In this document: positions 8,768 to 17,449 of the stretch, piece by piece
Numbering within the stretch: position 1 is the first letter of the stretch
How the letters are laid out: each line of letters begins with the position of its first letter
Source: Acetoanaerobium sp041831635
GTDB lineage: Bacteria; Bacillota; Clostridia; Peptostreptococcales; Filifactoraceae
DNA length: 64,000 bases
Direction: 5' to 3'
Assembly: GCA_041831635.1 (NCBI GenBank)
Contig: JBHASY010000126.1
Location: 18,205 to 82,204, forward strand
Notes under the pieces: generated by a model
Told to the model about the DNA's origin: nothing
Database searches by the model: none
Seen by the model: only the letters and a program-made list of their open reading frames with translations
Translations under genes and position numbers: made by a program

Positions 8768-10180
8768 ATGTTTCAGCGAGTTAATTTTGATAAAAGAATA
8801 GATGCCTATATCCTTAAACTAATAGTGACTAAAGATTATATGAAAGCCTATTTGGAAATTTCTTTAGATGCTGAGCATTCTACCATAAAAAATTTAACTA
8901 TAGATGACGTGTTAGATTTTTTGAAGGAAAAAGAAATAGTTTATGGAGTGAGAAAAAATATTATCTCAGATATGATAAAGTCTGGAATTTATCAAAAATC
9001 TGTTATGATTGCTGAAGCTGATATGCCTATTAAAGGTGATGATGGATATATAAAGTATACTCATAGGATGAAAAATTCGATATCACTAAACCAAGATGAA
9101 AAAGGGAATATAAATTTTAAAGAGTTAGGTTGGTTTATTCAGGTAAATGAGGGAGATGTACTGGCAAGAAAAATTCCCGCTACTTCCGGTAAGGGCGGAA
9201 AAAACTTAAAAGGGGAGGAACTTCCGGCAGTTTCAGGGAAAGAAGCTGTCTTTAAGTATGGGAAAAATATCGAAGAGTCTGAGGATAATATGAGTTTAAT
9301 TGCTACCAAGTTAGGAAGACTTGAGCATATAGGCGATAAGATTCAGGTAAACGATGTACTTACTATAAATAGCAGTATAGATACAGGCACAGGAAATGTC
9401 AGATTTGCAGGAGATATAGTCGTAAATGGGGATATAAAAAGCGGATTTGATGTAGATTGCGGAGGAAGCCTTGAGGTAAATGGAGTAATTGAAGCTGCAA
9501 ATGTAGTAGTAGGCGGAGATCTGGTAGTAAAAGGAGGAATTCAGGGGAATGCTAAATCTGCGATAAAAGTAGGAGGGAGCATAATATGCAGGTTTATAGA
9601 AAATGCTCGTGTATTTTCTGAGGGAGAGATAATAACAGATTTTGTAGTACACAGCAATATAAGTTGCGGCTCGAATTTAGTGGTTAAAGGGAAAAAAGGA
9701 CTTTTAGTAGGTGGAGAAATAAAAGTTAGAAATGAAATTCATGCACAGATTATAGGTTCATATATGGGGACAAAGACCATAATAGAGATGGGTATAGATC
9801 CTTTACAGAAAAACAAACTCGAAGCTTACAAAGAGAACCACAGTTCTTATGAAAAAAAACTTAGAGAGTTACAACCTACTATAGAAACAGGAAAACAGTT
9901 GTTGCAAAGAGGGATAATGGACAATATAAAGAAGATTTCTTTTGTGAAAATGCTGGAAGATTATAATAAAACAATTCAAGATATCAGTGCTATAGAAATT
10001 GAAATTGAAAACTTAGAAAAAGAACTTGGAGAAATAAGATATGGGATGCTAGAAGCTAAAGACAAGATTTATCCCGGAGTTAAAATTACTATAGGCAGGT
10101 ATAACAGATATATAAGAGATGAAATAGGATCTTCAAAACTATATGTTCAAGATGGAGATATAGTAATTCATAAAAGTTAA
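8768..10180 (+). CDS. FapA (DUF342) family protein
   Basis: A 470-aa protein of the DUF342/FapA family. The centre (about residues 160-340) is a right-handed beta-helix of short repeats with many glycines and valines, such as GDIVVNGDIKSGF and ANVVVGGDLVVKGG. A C-terminal coiled coil (about 350-430) follows. Such genes are very common in flagellar and chemotaxis operons of clostridia and spirochaetes. The biochemical role is unsettled: polymerising scaffold or kinase-associated functions have been proposed. AAGGAGG precedes ATG 8768, 14 bases after the fliA stop. Confidence 0.88.
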   Translation: MFQRVNFDKRIDAYILKLIVTKDYMKAYLEISLDAEHSTIKNLTIDDVLDFLKEKEIVYGVRKNIISDMIKSGIYQKSVMIAEADMPIKGDDGYIKYTHRMKNSISLNQDEKGNINFKELGWFIQVNEGDVLARKIPATSGKGGKNLKGEELPAVSGKEAVFKYGKNIEESEDNMSLIATKLGRLEHIGDKIQVNDVLTINSSIDTGTGNVRFAGDIVVNGDIKSGFDVDCGGSLEVNGVIEAANVVVGGDLVVKGGIQGNAKSAIKVGGSIICRFIENARVFSEGEIITDFVVHSNISCGSNLVVKGKKGLLVGGEIKVRNEIHAQIIGSYMGTKTIIEMGIDPLQKNKLEAYKENHSSYEKKLRELQPTIETGKQLLQRGIMDNIKKISFVKMLEDYNKTIQDISAIEIEIENLEKELGEIRYGMLEAKDKIYPGVKITIGRYNRYIRDEIGSSKLYVQDGDIVIHKS

Positions 10181-10192
10181 TTAGGAGGGAAT

Positions 10193-10525
10193 ATGTCTCA
10201 GAGTTCAATTTTAATTTTATTAGGAGCGGCTTTTGTACTTAATGTCATATCGTTTTTAGTATTTGCGAAAAGAGATGAGTCTAAGTCCGATGATAGCAGT
10301 ATTCAAGGGGAACTCATTTTGATTCATCGTTCGACCAAGCATATAATGAACGAAATAGGCGAACTGAGGGCTAAACTTCAAACCATTGAAACTAAACTTG
10401 AAACTGATGATGATATGATAAGCAAGTTTACAAAGCAAGGCATGAATAATGTAGATATAGCAAAAGCTATGAACAGGAGTGTCAAAGAAATAGATCTGAT
10501 TATGAAGATGAGAGGAAATAGATAG
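10193..10525 (+). CDS. Membrane-anchored DUF6115-type protein in the swrB position
   Basis: A 110-aa protein with one N-terminal transmembrane segment (about 5-24), a charged coiled-coil middle (LRAKLQTIETKLE) and a C-terminal helix-turn-helix-like tail (GMNNVDIAKAMNRSVKEIDLIMKM). This layout and the position shortly downstream of the flagellar sigma gene match B. subtilis SwrB/YlxL, which promotes hook-basal body maturation, but the sequence is shorter and I assign only position and architecture. TAGGAGGG precedes ATG 10193. Confidence 0.72.
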   Translation: MSQSSILILLGAAFVLNVISFLVFAKRDESKSDDSSIQGELILIHRSTKHIMNEIGELRAKLQTIETKLETDDDMISKFTKQGMNNVDIAKAMNRSVKEIDLIMKMRGNR

Positions 10526-10530
10526 AAATT

Positions 10531-11145
10531 ATGGAAAAGAAGCTATCTGCATATATACTTGGAGTTGCTATGGGGATTATCATAATTACTTTTTTTAATG
10601 TTTTCATCTTAAATACAAATACATATGAAAAAGAGTTGGTTGATTTAAAAGAAAGTTATTCTGCTCTTTTGGAAGAAAAAAATAATATTCAGACCCAGTT
10701 AGATACAAAGATAAAAGAACTGGAGGATAAAGAGGCTGAGCAAAAAACTGAAGTCGAAGAACCGGCTGAGGTAGAAATAGTAATAGAGCAAAACGAGTCA
10801 CATAAAAAAATAGCAGATAAGTTGGTAGAAGCAAATATTTATCCCCATAAGAATGATATTATGCTTATACTGGAGATATTAGAATATGACAAGTTAGAAG
10901 CTGAAAAATATCTGGTGGACTACGGCGTAGTTTCAAAACACACAAATATACTTAGAATATATGATGAAAAAAGCTCCAAAATCAGAGATGTTTTATCTAA
11001 AGAAAGAGTGATAGAAGATAAAGATGCCTTTGCAAAGTTTCAGTATATGATGAATAATAATACAGGAATTAAGGCAGGGACCAAGACCTTTAAAGTAAAC
11101 AGCTCTCTTAGAGAAATAGTAGATGTGTTATCAGACTTGAAGTAG
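10531..11145 (+). CDS. Membrane-anchored protein with MltG-like LysM subdomain, unknown function
   Basis: A 204-aa protein with an N-terminal membrane anchor (about 7-28), a coiled coil and acidic linker (35-85), and an outer domain containing SHKKIADKLVEANIY near 90-105, then GIKAGTKTFKVNSSLREIVDVLSD at the end. These two parts resemble the LysM-like portions found before the catalytic domain of endolytic transglycosylase MltG/YceG. No catalytic glutamate domain follows, so it is unlikely to cut peptidoglycan. It closes the flagellar operon, five bases after the preceding gene. Family assignment is tentative. Confidence 0.68.
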   Translation: MEKKLSAYILGVAMGIIIITFFNVFILNTNTYEKELVDLKESYSALLEEKNNIQTQLDTKIKELEDKEAEQKTEVEEPAEVEIVIEQNESHKKIADKLVEANIYPHKNDIMLILEILEYDKLEAEKYLVDYGVVSKHTNILRIYDEKSSKIRDVLSKERVIEDKDAFAKFQYMMNNNTGIKAGTKTFKVNSSLREIVDVLSDLK

Positions 11146-11170
11146 ATAGATATAATTTTGTAAATTATTC

Positions 11171-11199
11171 TTGATTTTGTTTTGACTTTCATATATTAT
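11171..11199 (+). promoter_or_regulatory. Putative sigma-A promoter of rpsB-tsf
   Basis: TTGATT at 11171-11176 and TATTAT at 11194-11199 are separated by 17 bases. They lie in the 158-bp gap between the flagellar operon and rpsB, leaving a leader of about 95 nt. A TTGACT at 11182 has no well-spaced -10 partner. No clear terminator separates the flagellar operon from rpsB, so read-through is also possible. Confidence 0.45.
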
Positions 11200-11230
11200 A
11201 TTAGAGGAATTAAATCACACACGTTCCTTA

Positions 11231-11265
11231 ATTTTTGAGATGGTGCCGTTAGGTTTCTCAAAAAT
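11231..11265 (+). promoter_or_regulatory. rpsB leader hairpin
   Basis: TTTTTGAGA (11232-11240) pairs perfectly with TCTCAAAAA (11256-11264), and the flanking A/T pair extends this to 10 bp. The loop carries GGTGCCGTTAGG. There is no U-tract, so this is not a terminator. The hairpin sits 20 nt before the rpsB ribosome binding site and is a candidate autoregulatory element. The loop shares GGTGCCGT with the rpsO leader. Confidence 0.5.
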
Positions 11266-11303
11266 GTGAAGGGAGCGGAGGAAAAAACCAGGGAGGAAAT
11301 TAA

Positions 11304-12065
11304 ATGTCAGTAGTAAGTATGAAACAATTATTAGAAGCCGGGGTTCATTTTGGTCATCAGACCAGAAGATGGAATCCTAAAATGTCAAGATTTATATTCA
11401 CAGAAAGAAATGGAATATATATTATCGACTTACAAAAAACAGTAAAGAAAATCGAAGAAGCTTATGATTTTATCAGAGAAGTTGCTGAAACAGGAAAGCC
11501 TATTCTTTTCGTAGGAACTAAGAAACAGGCTCAAGATTCTATCAAAGAAGAAGCTGAAAGATCCGGAATGTACTATGTAAATGAAAGATGGTTAGGTGGA
11601 ATGCTTACAAACTACCAAACTATCAAAAAAAGAATAGATAGATTAAGAGACCTTGAAAAAATGCAAGAAGATGGAACTTTCGATGTACTTCCTAAAAAAG
11701 AAGTAATCCAGCTTATGCATGAAAAAGAAAAACTGGAAAAATACCTCAACGGTATAAAAGATATGCCTGAAGTTCCGGGAGCGATTTTTGTAGTTGACCC
11801 GAGAAAAGAAAGAATAGCTATTAAAGAAGCTCATAAATTAGGAATTCCTGTAGTTGGAATAGTAGATACTAACTGCGATCCTGATGAAATAGACTTCCCT
11901 ATTCCGGGAAATGACGATGCAATCAGAGCTGTAAAACTAATTGCGTCGACTATTTCAGGAGCAATAATCGAAGCTAAACAAGGACTAATTGAAGAGACGT
12001 CATCTACTGAAGAAACTGCTGTAGAAGAAAATGAAGAGGTAGCAGAAGAAGTAGAAGCTGAATAA
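11304..12065 (+). CDS. rpsB: 30S ribosomal protein S2
   Basis: A 253-aa S2. The conserved start VSMKQLLEAGVHFGHQTRRWNPKM, FVGTKKQAQDS, NERWLGGMLTNYQTIKKRI, VPGAIFVVDPRKE and GIPVVGIVDTNCDPDEIDFPIPGNDDAIRA (given here in short blocks) are all present. An acidic tail of about 20 residues follows, as in many Firmicutes. S2 binds the back of the 30S head-body junction with S1 and S3. AGGGAGG precedes ATG 11304. It pairs with tsf downstream, the universal bacterial order. Confidence 0.98.
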   Translation: MSVVSMKQLLEAGVHFGHQTRRWNPKMSRFIFTERNGIYIIDLQKTVKKIEEAYDFIREVAETGKPILFVGTKKQAQDSIKEEAERSGMYYVNERWLGGMLTNYQTIKKRIDRLRDLEKMQEDGTFDVLPKKEVIQLMHEKEKLEKYLNGIKDMPEVPGAIFVVDPRKERIAIKEAHKLGIPVVGIVDTNCDPDEIDFPIPGNDDAIRAVKLIASTISGAIIEAKQGLIEETSSTEETAVEENEEVAEEVEAE

Positions 12066-12076
12066 TAAAACAAATG

Positions 12077-12100
12077 GGTAAGGGCTTGCCCTTACCTTTA
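12077..12100 (+). terminator. rpsB-tsf intergenic hairpin
   Basis: GGTAAGGG (12077-12084) pairs with CCCTTACC (12089-12096) over a 4-base loop. The following bases are TTTA, a poor U-tract. This is likely a weak terminator or processing hairpin that lowers tsf expression relative to rpsB rather than a full stop. Confidence 0.55.
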
Positions 12101-12122
12101 CTAATGTACAGGAGGAGATATT

Positions 12123-13037
12123 ATGGCTATTACAGCAAGTATGGTTAAAGACTTAAGAGAAAAAACCGGTGCAGGAATGATGGACTGCAAGAAAGCACTT
12201 ACTGAAGCAGAAGGAAATATGGATAGAGCTATAGATATATTAAGAGAAAAGGGACTTTCTCAAGCAGCTAAAAAATCAGACCGTATCGCAGCAGAAGGTC
12301 TAGTTGGAATGATTATATCAGAGGATGGCAAAAAAGCTGCTATAGCTGAGGTAAACTCAGAAACTGACTTTGTTGCTAAAAACGAAGAATTTCAAACTTT
12401 TGTAGCTAATGTTACTAAGGTTGCCATGAAGGCTGAACCTACAGATCTATCAGGACTTCTTGCATCTGAATATGCAGATGGTAGTACAGTTGAGGCTGAA
12501 CTTACAGCTAAAATTGCTAAGATCGGTGAAAATATGAACGTAAGAAGATTTTCAGTTTTAAAAGTAGAGTTCGGAAGAATTTCAGGATATGTTCATGGAG
12601 CAGGCAAGATAGCAGTATTAGTTAAATTAGAAGCTAATAGTGATTCTGAAAAACTGGAAGAACTGGGAAAAGATATAGCGATGCAAGTTGCAGCTATGAA
12701 CCCAAGATATATTTCTCGTGATGATGTAGACCAAGAATACATAGAGCACGAAAGAAATATCTTAGTTCAACAAGCTTTAAACGAAGGAAAACCACAAGAA
12801 ATAGTTAAGAAAATGGTTGAAGGAAGATTACAAAAACAACTTAAAGAGGTTTGCCTATTGGAGCAAACGTTTGTAAAAGACTCTGATAAAGCAGTTAAAG
12901 ATGTGATTGCAGAGGTTGAAAAAGCTTTAGGCGTTGAAATCAAAGTGACTGCAGTTGAAAGATTTGAAGTCGGAGAAGGACTTGAAAAGAAATCAGAAAA
13001 CTTTGCAGAAGAAGTTGCTAAGCAACTAGGTAACTAA
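12123..13037 (+). CDS. tsf: Translation elongation factor Ts
   Basis: A 304-aa EF-Ts, the nucleotide exchange factor for EF-Tu. The N-terminal UBA domain contains VKDLREKTGAGMMDCKKAL, followed by NSETDFVAKNEEF (the core TDFVAKN motif near residue 80) and two dimerisation-type subdomains. The length is normal. AGGAGGAG precedes ATG 12123. A strong terminator follows. Confidence 0.98.
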   Translation: MAITASMVKDLREKTGAGMMDCKKALTEAEGNMDRAIDILREKGLSQAAKKSDRIAAEGLVGMIISEDGKKAAIAEVNSETDFVAKNEEFQTFVANVTKVAMKAEPTDLSGLLASEYADGSTVEAELTAKIAKIGENMNVRRFSVLKVEFGRISGYVHGAGKIAVLVKLEANSDSEKLEELGKDIAMQVAAMNPRYISRDDVDQEYIEHERNILVQQALNEGKPQEIVKKMVEGRLQKQLKEVCLLEQTFVKDSDKAVKDVIAEVEKALGVEIKVTAVERFEVGEGLEKKSENFAEEVAKQLGN

Positions 13038-13050
13038 TATGATAATTTAA

Positions 13051-13078
13051 AGAGAACACCCTTTGTGTTCTCTTTTTT
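13051..13078 (+). terminator. Rho-independent terminator after tsf
   Basis: AGAGAACAC (13051-13059) pairs with GTGTTCTCT (13065-13073) over a 5-base loop, followed by TTTTT. The pyrH start is only about 30 bases further on, so pyrH is either transcribed from its own promoter or fed by read-through. Confidence 0.85.
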
Positions 13079-13104
13079 CGAAACAGGTTCTTTGGGAGGC
13101 ATTT

Positions 13105-13818
13105 ATGATAAACACGATGTACAAAAGAGTTCTTCTAAAATTAAGCGGCGAGGCTTTAGCCGGAGACAAAGGATATGGAATAGACAGTTCTGTGGTTGGT
13201 TCTATGGCTAAGTCTATAAAAACTTTGATGGATATGGGTGTAGAAGTTGCGATAGTAGTAGGTGGTGGAAATATCTTCAGAGGCAGAAGTGGAGAAGGTA
13301 TGGATAGAACTACAGGAGACTATATGGGTATGCTTGCAACTATGATTAACTCTCTTGCACTTCAGTCCGCCCTTGAAAATGAATGTGTAGTTACAAGGGT
13401 TCAAACTGCCATAGAGATGAGGCAAATTGCAGAGCCGTATATTAGAAGAAGAGCTATAAGACATCTTGAAAAACAAAGAGTAGTGATTTTCGGAGCAGGA
13501 ACGGGAAATCCCTATTTTTCTACTGATACTACTGCTGCACTTAGAGCTGCTGAGATAGAGGCAGATGTAATTCTTTTAGCTAAAAAAGTCGATGGAGTAT
13601 ATGACAGTGACCCTGTAACAAATCCAAATGCAGTCAAATTTGACGAATTATCATATATGGAAGTTTTAAAGAGAGGGCTTAAAGTAATGGATTCTACAGC
13701 CACATCTTTGTGTATGGATAATAATATTCCAATTAGGGTATTTTCACTTGAAGATCCAAATAATATAATAGAAGTAGTTAAAGGAAAAAATATTGGAACA
13801 ATAGTAAAGGGGGATTAA
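13105..13818 (+). CDS. pyrH: Uridylate kinase PyrH
   Basis: A 237-aa UMP kinase of the amino-acid-kinase fold, catalysing UMP + ATP to UDP. Visible motifs are YKRVLLKLSGEAL (ATP site), VVGGGNIFRG, TGDYMGMLATMINS and GTGNPYFSTDTTAALRA. The frame is open from 13063, but that start would lie in the tsf terminator; GGGAGG at 13094-13099 places the start at ATG 13105. Another ATG at 13117 is possible. It lies upstream of frr, as in B. subtilis. Confidence 0.97.
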   Translation: MINTMYKRVLLKLSGEALAGDKGYGIDSSVVGSMAKSIKTLMDMGVEVAIVVGGGNIFRGRSGEGMDRTTGDYMGMLATMINSLALQSALENECVVTRVQTAIEMRQIAEPYIRRRAIRHLEKQRVVIFGAGTGNPYFSTDTTAALRAAEIEADVILLAKKVDGVYDSDPVTNPNAVKFDELSYMEVLKRGLKVMDSTATSLCMDNNIPIRVFSLEDPNNIIEVVKGKNIGTIVKGD

Positions 13819-13820
13819 CT

Positions 13821-14378
13821 ATGAAACTTGATATCCACAAAAAACTTGAAGAAAAAATGGAAAAAACCATATCTGTTTTGAAAGATGAACTACTGACTAT
13901 TAGAGCGGGAAGAGCAAATCCAAATATGCTGGATCGTGTAATGGTGGATTACTATGGAACTATGACACCACTAAAACAAATGGCCGGAGTTTCTGCACCT
14001 GAACCCAGAACTATACTGGTTCAGCCATGGGATAAAAGTGCTGTAGGTAGCGTAGAAAAAGCTATACTTATGGCTGATTTAGGTTTTAATCCTACAAATG
14101 ACGGAGCATCTATCAGAATAAACATACCGCAACTTACAGAGGAAAGAAGAAAAGACCTTATTAAGATAGTATCTAAGACCTGCGAACAAGCTAAGGTTGC
14201 AATCAGGAACGAAAGACGTGAGGCAAACGACGCAATTAAAAAATTGGAAAAAAATTCTGAACTTACTGAAGATGACTCTAAAAAGGCACAAGATGAAGTC
14301 CAAAAACTTACAGATGCTCATATCAAAACTATAGATGAGATGATGACAAAAAAAGAAAAGGATATAATGGAGGTTTAA
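13821..14378 (+). CDS. frr: Ribosome recycling factor
   Basis: A 185-aa RRF of standard length. The start KLDIHKKLEEKMEKTISVLK, the signature RAGRANPNML, VQPWDKSAVGSVEKAI and PQLTEERRKDL in the three-helix stalk are intact. With EF-G it splits post-termination ribosomes. The start is two bases after the pyrH stop, with GGGGG upstream, and the stop overlaps the ATG of the next small gene (TAATG). Confidence 0.98.
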   Translation: MKLDIHKKLEEKMEKTISVLKDELLTIRAGRANPNMLDRVMVDYYGTMTPLKQMAGVSAPEPRTILVQPWDKSAVGSVEKAILMADLGFNPTNDGASIRINIPQLTEERRKDLIKIVSKTCEQAKVAIRNERREANDAIKKLEKNSELTEDDSKKAQDEVQKLTDAHIKTIDEMMTKKEKDIMEV

Positions 14379-14581
14379 TGGAAGATATTTGCCTTAAACT
14401 TATTGGGAAACCTAAGTCATATATATTGGAATATGCAAGAGAGCATAGTCTAAATGTAGAGTTTTTGTATACAAAAGGATATAAAGATTCAGATATCTTA
14501 ACTGAAGAGTATGCAGTAAGAGTAGATTACGATGATGTTAAGTTATATGTAGTTTTGTCTTATTTTAAAACTGCTATATAA
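14378..14581 (+). CDS. Small hypothetical protein downstream of frr
   Basis: A 67-aa protein translated from ATG 14378, which overlaps the frr stop, with GGAGG seven bases upstream. It is mixed alpha/beta in appearance (EDICLKLIGKPKSYILEYA...VDYDDVKLYVVLSYF) with no signal or membrane segment. I do not recognise it. The overlap, ribosome binding site and terminator-like hairpin immediately after it support a real gene that ends the pyrH-frr unit. Confidence 0.65.
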   Translation: MEDICLKLIGKPKSYILEYAREHSLNVEFLYTKGYKDSDILTEEYAVRVDYDDVKLYVVLSYFKTAI

Positions 14582-14584
14582 AAA

Positions 14585-14610
14585 ACCCCGGCCTTTTGGT
14601 CGGGGTAATT
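14585..14610 (+). terminator. GC-rich hairpin, probable terminator before uppS
   Basis: ACCCCGGCC (14585-14593) pairs with GGTCGGGGT (14598-14606) over TTTT, with one G-T wobble. The U-tract is short (TAATTTC), so termination may be partial and uppS may receive read-through. Confidence 0.6.
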
Positions 14611-14632
14611 TCATATTAAAGGAATGATATCG

Positions 14633-15361
14633 TTGAGTTATTATGATAAAATAGATAAAGAAAAAATACCTAGGCATATAGGGATAATAATGGATGGAAA
14701 CGGTCGCTGGGCGAAGAAAAGAATGTTGCCGAGAAGTTTTGGGCATAAAGCCGGTGTGGAAACTATAAGGGATATAATAAAGGCTTGTAATCAGATTAAG
14801 GTTGAATATCTTACACTGTATGCTTTTTCTACTGAAAACTGGAACAGACCTGAAGAAGAAGTAGGTGCACTTATGAAGTTACTACTTGAATATCTAAAAA
14901 AAGAAACCGGAGAATTAGACAAAAACAATGTTAGAATTAACGCTATAGGAGATTATGCGAACCTTCCAAGACCTATTTACGATGAACTTTGTAACTCTAT
15001 TGAAAAGACCAAGAATAATACAGGGGTTATGATGTCACTGGCTTTGAACTATGGTAGCAGAAATGATGTTATGACAGCTGTTAAAAATATAATATTAGAA
15101 GAAAGAGAAAAGGGTATTGATATTGATAGTGTGAATGAGGACTTTATACGAAAATATCTCAGCACGAGATTGCTACCTGACCCTGATTTAATTATAAGGC
15201 CAAGTGGAGAGTTAAGGCTTTCAAACTTTTTGATGTGGGAGGCTGCTTATTCCGAGTTTTGGTTTTCCGATATAAATTGGCCTGATTTCAAAAGAGAAGA
15301 TTTATATAAAGCGATTTTTGATTATCAACATAGAGATAGGAGATTTGGCAGTATAGGTTAG
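14633..15361 (+). CDS. uppS: Undecaprenyl diphosphate synthase
   Basis: A 242-aa cis-prenyltransferase adding eight isopentenyl units to farnesyl diphosphate to make the C55 carrier of cell-wall synthesis. It shows IGIIMDGNGRWAKKR (catalytic Asp and phosphate-binding region), YAFSTENWNRP, SLALNYGSRND and LIIRPSGELRLSNF. The start is taken as TTG 14633 because AAAGGA (14618-14623) is correctly spaced for it; the in-frame ATG 14624 directly abuts that ribosome binding site. uppS-cdsA-dxr-rseP order is the Firmicutes norm. Confidence 0.96.
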   Translation: MSYYDKIDKEKIPRHIGIIMDGNGRWAKKRMLPRSFGHKAGVETIRDIIKACNQIKVEYLTLYAFSTENWNRPEEEVGALMKLLLEYLKKETGELDKNNVRINAIGDYANLPRPIYDELCNSIEKTKNNTGVMMSLALNYGSRNDVMTAVKNIILEEREKGIDIDSVNEDFIRKYLSTRLLPDPDLIIRPSGELRLSNFLMWEAAYSEFWFSDINWPDFKREDLYKAIFDYQHRDRRFGSIG

Positions 15362-15371
15362 GAGGGATATT

Positions 15372-16148
15372 TTGAAAGTTAGGATAGTATCTTCAATTGT
15401 TCTTCTTCCATTATTTCTTTTCGTCATCATATATGGAGGATTTGTCACAAAACTGGCAGTTTTAATCGTTGCACTTATATCTATTAAAGAGTTTACAAAT
15501 GCATTTGCTGTATCAGGAGTAAAGCCGACAAATGAAATTTTATATGCTTTAACAATAATATTTTTAATTCCAAACTGGTCAAATATATGGTCGGTGCTCC
15601 CGGTTTTACTGTTTATACTGGTGTTGGGAGAGAGTGTATTGCTTATTTTTGGAAAAAACACAGTAGACGATATTTCAGTGAGCATTTTGACTTTTGTTTA
15701 TATAACTGTCGCCCTTAGCAGTGTGATAGTAGTAAGACAGGCATCATTTGACTTTATTTGGTATGTGTTTATTTTTGCATGGGCGACAGATACCTGCGCA
15801 TATTTTTCAGGATTTGCATTTGGAAAGAACAAGCTAATACCGAGTGTCAGTCCTAAAAAAACTGTAGAAGGGGCTATAGGGGGAGTAATAGGCTGTATCA
15901 TAATATCAGTAGGATATGCCTATTTCGTGCACCCTGAAAATACCTTGCTCATAGGAGTATCAGCACTTGTAGGAAGCGTGATATCTCAAGTAGGGGATTT
16001 ATTTGCGTCGGTATTTAAGCGAAAGCTGGGGGTAAAAGATTATGGGAATCTAATTCCGGGACATGGTGGGATGCTTGACAGAATAGACAGCATTATATTT
16101 ACAGCACCGTTTACCTATATAGTTATGTTTATAGCGAAACTTATTTAG
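15372..16148 (+). CDS. cdsA: Phosphatidate cytidylyltransferase
   Basis: A 258-aa polytopic membrane enzyme making CDP-diacylglycerol from phosphatidate and CTP. It begins at TTG 15372 with TAGGAGGG eight bases upstream. About seven or eight hydrophobic spans are visible. The CDS signature near the C-terminus is intact: FKRKLGVKDYGNLIPGHGG followed by MLDRIDS. It feeds PgsA, whose gene lies further along the window. Confidence 0.97.
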   Translation: MKVRIVSSIVLLPLFLFVIIYGGFVTKLAVLIVALISIKEFTNAFAVSGVKPTNEILYALTIIFLIPNWSNIWSVLPVLLFILVLGESVLLIFGKNTVDDISVSILTFVYITVALSSVIVVRQASFDFIWYVFIFAWATDTCAYFSGFAFGKNKLIPSVSPKKTVEGAIGGVIGCIIISVGYAYFVHPENTLLIGVSALVGSVISQVGDLFASVFKRKLGVKDYGNLIPGHGGMLDRIDSIIFTAPFTYIVMFIAKLI

Positions 16149-16204
16149 AAAATGTGCAATATACAGAGAAAATACAAAAACTGTAAAGACAAAGAAAACT
16201 ATAT

Positions 16205-16232
16205 GCACTTAAATAAAAAAGTGCTTATTTTT
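16205..16232 (+). terminator. Weak terminator-like hairpin between cdsA and dxr
   Basis: GCACTT (16205-16210) pairs with AAGTGC (16219-16224), followed by TTATTTTT. The six-pair stem is weak. It lies in the 118-bp gap between cdsA and dxr and could partly separate the two. Confidence 0.4.
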
Positions 16233-16266
16233 CAAAAATATGGATTAACTAAGAGGAATAATAACA

Positions 16267-17436
16267 ATGAAAACAGTGTCAATTCTTGGCTCTACAGGCT
16301 CTATAGGAACGCAGACCTTAGATGTCATAAGAAACCATAAAGATAAATTTGAAGTCTTTGGACTTTCAGCAAACAGCAACGTAGGTATGCTTATAAATCA
16401 AATTATTGAATTTAAACCTAAGGTTGTGTGTATCTATGATGAAGCAAAATATTTAGAATTAAAATTTAAGGCAGATAGTTTAAATCTAAATTACAATATA
16501 GAGATTTGCTTTGGAATGGAAGGACTAAATAAGATTGCAGATGAAAAGCAAAACGATATACTTCTTACATCTGTGGTAGGAATGATAGGACTTATTCCTA
16601 CTCTTACTGCAATAAAAAGAGGAACTGCTATAGCTTTGGCAAACAAAGAAACGTTGGTAACTGCCGGAAAACTTGTTATGGAAGAAGCTAAAAGGAATAA
16701 TGTGAATATTATTCCTGTAGATAGTGAGCATAGTGCCATTTTTCAGTGTCTTGTGGGAGAGAATAAAAAAGATATCAATAAAATTATCTTAACTGCGTCA
16801 GGTGGACCTTTTAGAGAGAAAAGCAAAGAAGATATAGCGAATATGACTAAAGTGAATGCCTTAAATCATCCGAATTGGGATATGGGTCAAAAAATAACTA
16901 TAGACTCGGCTACCCTTATGAATAAGGGTTTGGAAGTAATAGAAGCAAAATGGCTTTTTGATTTAGATATTAAAGAAATAGAGGTGTTAGTACATCCGCA
17001 AAGCGTAATTCACTCTATGGTTGAATTTAAAGATAAGAGCATAAAGGCACAGCTTGGAACTGCAAATATGAAAGGTCCTATACAGTATGCACTGGGATAT
17101 CCCCAAAGATTAACTACGAGTGAAGATGGACTTGATTTTATGAAATATACCACTCTCACATTTGAAAATCCTGATTATGAGCGTTTCCCATGCTTAAAAC
17201 TGGCATTTGAGGCATTGGAAAAAGAGGGAACCTATCTTTCTGTTTTAAATGCTGCGAATGAAGAATTAGTATATGCGTTTTTAAATGATAAAATCAAGTT
17301 TTATGACATAGCAGATATAATCAGTGAAGTACTTTCTTCTCATGAGGCAAATTATAATCCGAACTTAGACCAAATACTTGAAGCTGATAAGTGGGCGAGA
17401 CAATATGTTAATGATAAAATTTTAAGATTGATATAG
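16267..17436 (+). CDS. dxr: 1-deoxy-D-xylulose 5-phosphate reductoisomerase
   Basis: A 389-aa enzyme, the second step of the MEP isoprenoid pathway. The NADPH-binding GSTGSIGTQTLDVI is at residues 7-20, followed by ALANKETLVTAG, VDSEHSAIFQCL (metal-binding DSEH), SGGPFR and NHPNWDMGQKITIDSATLMN. All key residues are intact. AAGAGGAA precedes ATG 16267. With ispG three genes later, it shows this organism uses the MEP route. Confidence 0.98.
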   Translation: MKTVSILGSTGSIGTQTLDVIRNHKDKFEVFGLSANSNVGMLINQIIEFKPKVVCIYDEAKYLELKFKADSLNLNYNIEICFGMEGLNKIADEKQNDILLTSVVGMIGLIPTLTAIKRGTAIALANKETLVTAGKLVMEEAKRNNVNIIPVDSEHSAIFQCLVGENKKDINKIILTASGGPFREKSKEDIANMTKVNALNHPNWDMGQKITIDSATLMNKGLEVIEAKWLFDLDIKEIEVLVHPQSVIHSMVEFKDKSIKAQLGTANMKGPIQYALGYPQRLTTSEDGLDFMKYTTLTFENPDYERFPCLKLAFEALEKEGTYLSVLNAANEELVYAFLNDKIKFYDIADIISEVLSSHEANYNPNLDQILEADKWARQYVNDKILRLI

Positions 17437-17449
17437 AAAAGGTGAAATG

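Noticed and set aside
16152..16340. 62-aa open frame on the plus strand between cdsA and dxr
   Set aside because: It overlaps the dxr start by 74 bases in another frame, has no ribosome binding site and spans a hairpin; not a credible gene.
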